From Clostridia bacterium (GTDB taxonomy: Bacteria > Bacillota > Clostridia > Oscillospirales > Butyricicoccaceae), in contig JAFQKM010000041.1 in the NCBI GenBank assembly GCA_017396925.1, positions 1 through 15,782 on the forward strand: a stretch of 15,782 bases of DNA, written 5' to 3'. Positions 15,271-15,782 of this stretch are shown here, in pieces (position 1 is the first letter of the stretch; the number at the start of each line of letters is the position of its first letter). The notes under the pieces were generated by a model. The model saw only the letters and a list, made by a program, of their open reading frames with translations. It was not told the DNA's origin and searched no databases. The position numbers and the translations under genes were made by a program.

Positions 15271-15300
15271 AGTATAGCATAAAAGACGCCGGCTTTTCAA
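15271..15300 (-). promoter_or_regulatory. Sigma-A promoter of the mazF unit
   Basis: On the minus strand TTGAAA (15295-15300, five of six to TTGACA) and TATACT (15271-15276) are 18 bp apart. TGC directly before the -10 gives an extended -10. It lies between the stop of the upstream gene and mazF and predicts a start near 15263. Confidence 0.75.
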
Positions 15301-15310
15301 TCGGCATTCT

Positions 15311-15782
15311 TTATGCCACAAAGCTTTCGGTCAAAACCTCCATGATCATCTGCTCGTCCAGATAAAACTCGGCGCGAAGCAGGCGGTGATCCCTGCGGTC
15401 GACCCAGATCAGCTTGCGTGCCGTCATGCCCTCAAACTCCCGAAGATAACTGAGCACAACGGCCGGCTGCTGCCCCAGCTTTTCTTCTCCGTAATACTCG
15501 GGCACGCCCTCGGCCAGATCATTCAGCACACCGGTCAGGGCATCGGCCGGCACAAAACCGGTGATACCGGGCAGCAGCGTCTCCAGCGCCATACCGTCGT
15601 ATTCAATTTGGGCCTTGTCCGGCAGGATACTGGCCCGGATCCCGGCCAGACTTTCTGGCGACAGGATCTCTACCCGATCTCCTTCTTCAGCCGTGCGTGT
15701 AAAAAGCACGCCATATTCGGCCAGCGTTCCGCTGTTGACCACAATATCGGCCTCGACGGTAACCGCCTGCAGGCCGCTGTAA
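15311..15782 (-). CDS. LolA-like lipoprotein-carrier-fold protein (C-terminal part, 5' end off window)
   Basis: The 156 visible residues are the C-terminal part of a protein whose start lies beyond the right edge. The frame is open to the edge (YSGLQAVTVEADIVVNSG...), and the GTG at 15742 is only an internal valine. The pattern of alternating beta strands resembles the LolA-like fold seen in Clostridia lipoproteins: TVEADIVVN, EYGVLFTRTAEEGDRVEILSP, AQIEYDGMALET, a helical middle (DALTGVLNDLAEG), then RKLIWVDRRDHRLLRAEFYLD and MEVLTESF. Such genes, including the germination lipoprotein gerS of C. difficile, often lie upstream of alr and mazF, which fits this position. Assignment to GerS itself is a guess; a signal peptide or lipobox cannot be checked. 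No clear terminator follows it. Confidence 0.6.
   Translation of the reverse strand, partial: YSGLQAVTVEADIVVNSGTLAEYGVLFTRTAEEGDRVEILSPESLAGIRASILPDKAQIEYDGMALETLLPGITGFVPADALTGVLNDLAEGVPEYYGEEKLGQQPAVVLSYLREFEGMTARKLIWVDRRDHRLLRAEFYLDEQMIMEVLTESFVA

Noticed and set aside
15277..15315. Possible terminator after the LolA-like gene (GGCAT-AAAGA-ATGCC and AAAAG...CTTTT)
   Set aside because: The stems are only 5 bp and not followed by a proper T-run; the second lies inside the mazF promoter.
1..15782. CRISPR arrays, tRNA or rRNA genes, insertion sequences, prophage or integrase genes
   Set aside because: I saw no repeated spacer-like units, tRNA-like cloverleafs, transposases or integrases; the window is almost entirely housekeeping and sporulation genes.

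Overview
This is a stretch of chromosome from a GC-rich, endospore-forming member of the Firmicutes. It carries spoIIGA-sigE-sigG (found only in endospore formers) together with murB-rapZ-yvcK-whiA, dnaE and pcrA, all in forms typical of Clostridia. The base composition and several family details, including a ~40-residue insertion in PcrA, fit the Oscillospiraceae/Ruminococcaceae side of Clostridia. That placement is an inference, not a search result. Every gene lies on the minus strand, so transcription runs from right to left, and the window is almost fully coding.

From right (upstream) to left: (1) 15311-15782, the C-terminal part of a LolA-like lipoprotein-carrier-fold protein that runs off the right edge. 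(2) 14140-15300, a transcription unit with a clear sigma-A type promoter, a ~160-nt leader, a MazF/NdoA endoribonuclease and, 3 nt later, a small exported protein of unknown function; a strong intrinsic terminator at 14090-14122 closes it. (3) 10944-14022, the sporulation block: a 194-aa uncharacterised protein, SpoIIGA (pro-sigma-E protease), pro-sigma-E and sigma-G, closed by a terminator at 10944-10970. (4) 1-10920, a long unit starting at an extended -10 promoter (10892-10920): murB, rapZ, yvcK, whiA, dnaE, pcrA and a partial serine beta-lactamase-like hydrolase. Internal gaps are 52-54 nt or less, whiA and dnaE overlap by one base (TAATG), and I see no terminator between them.

The genes form two themes. 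The sporulation block makes the first mother-cell sigma factor as an inactive precursor, its membrane protease, and the late forespore sigma factor. The long unit joins cell-wall precursor synthesis and its control (MurB, RapZ, YvcK), the WhiA regulator, and replication/repair (DnaE, PcrA).

The most notable structure lies between sigE and sigG. A perfect 11-bp inverted repeat would hide the sigG ribosome-binding site in any transcript reading through from sigE. The upstream arm lies exactly in the spacer of a sigma-F-like promoter, so forespore transcripts would start downstream of it and leave the site open. This parallels the mechanism described for Bacillus subtilis sigG, and it points to a TTG start for sigG. 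Other points of interest are a MazF toxin with no adjacent antitoxin or alr gene, two conserved-looking proteins of unknown function beside sporulation and toxin genes, and a sigma-G lacking the Asn at the position linked to CsfB control in B. subtilis.
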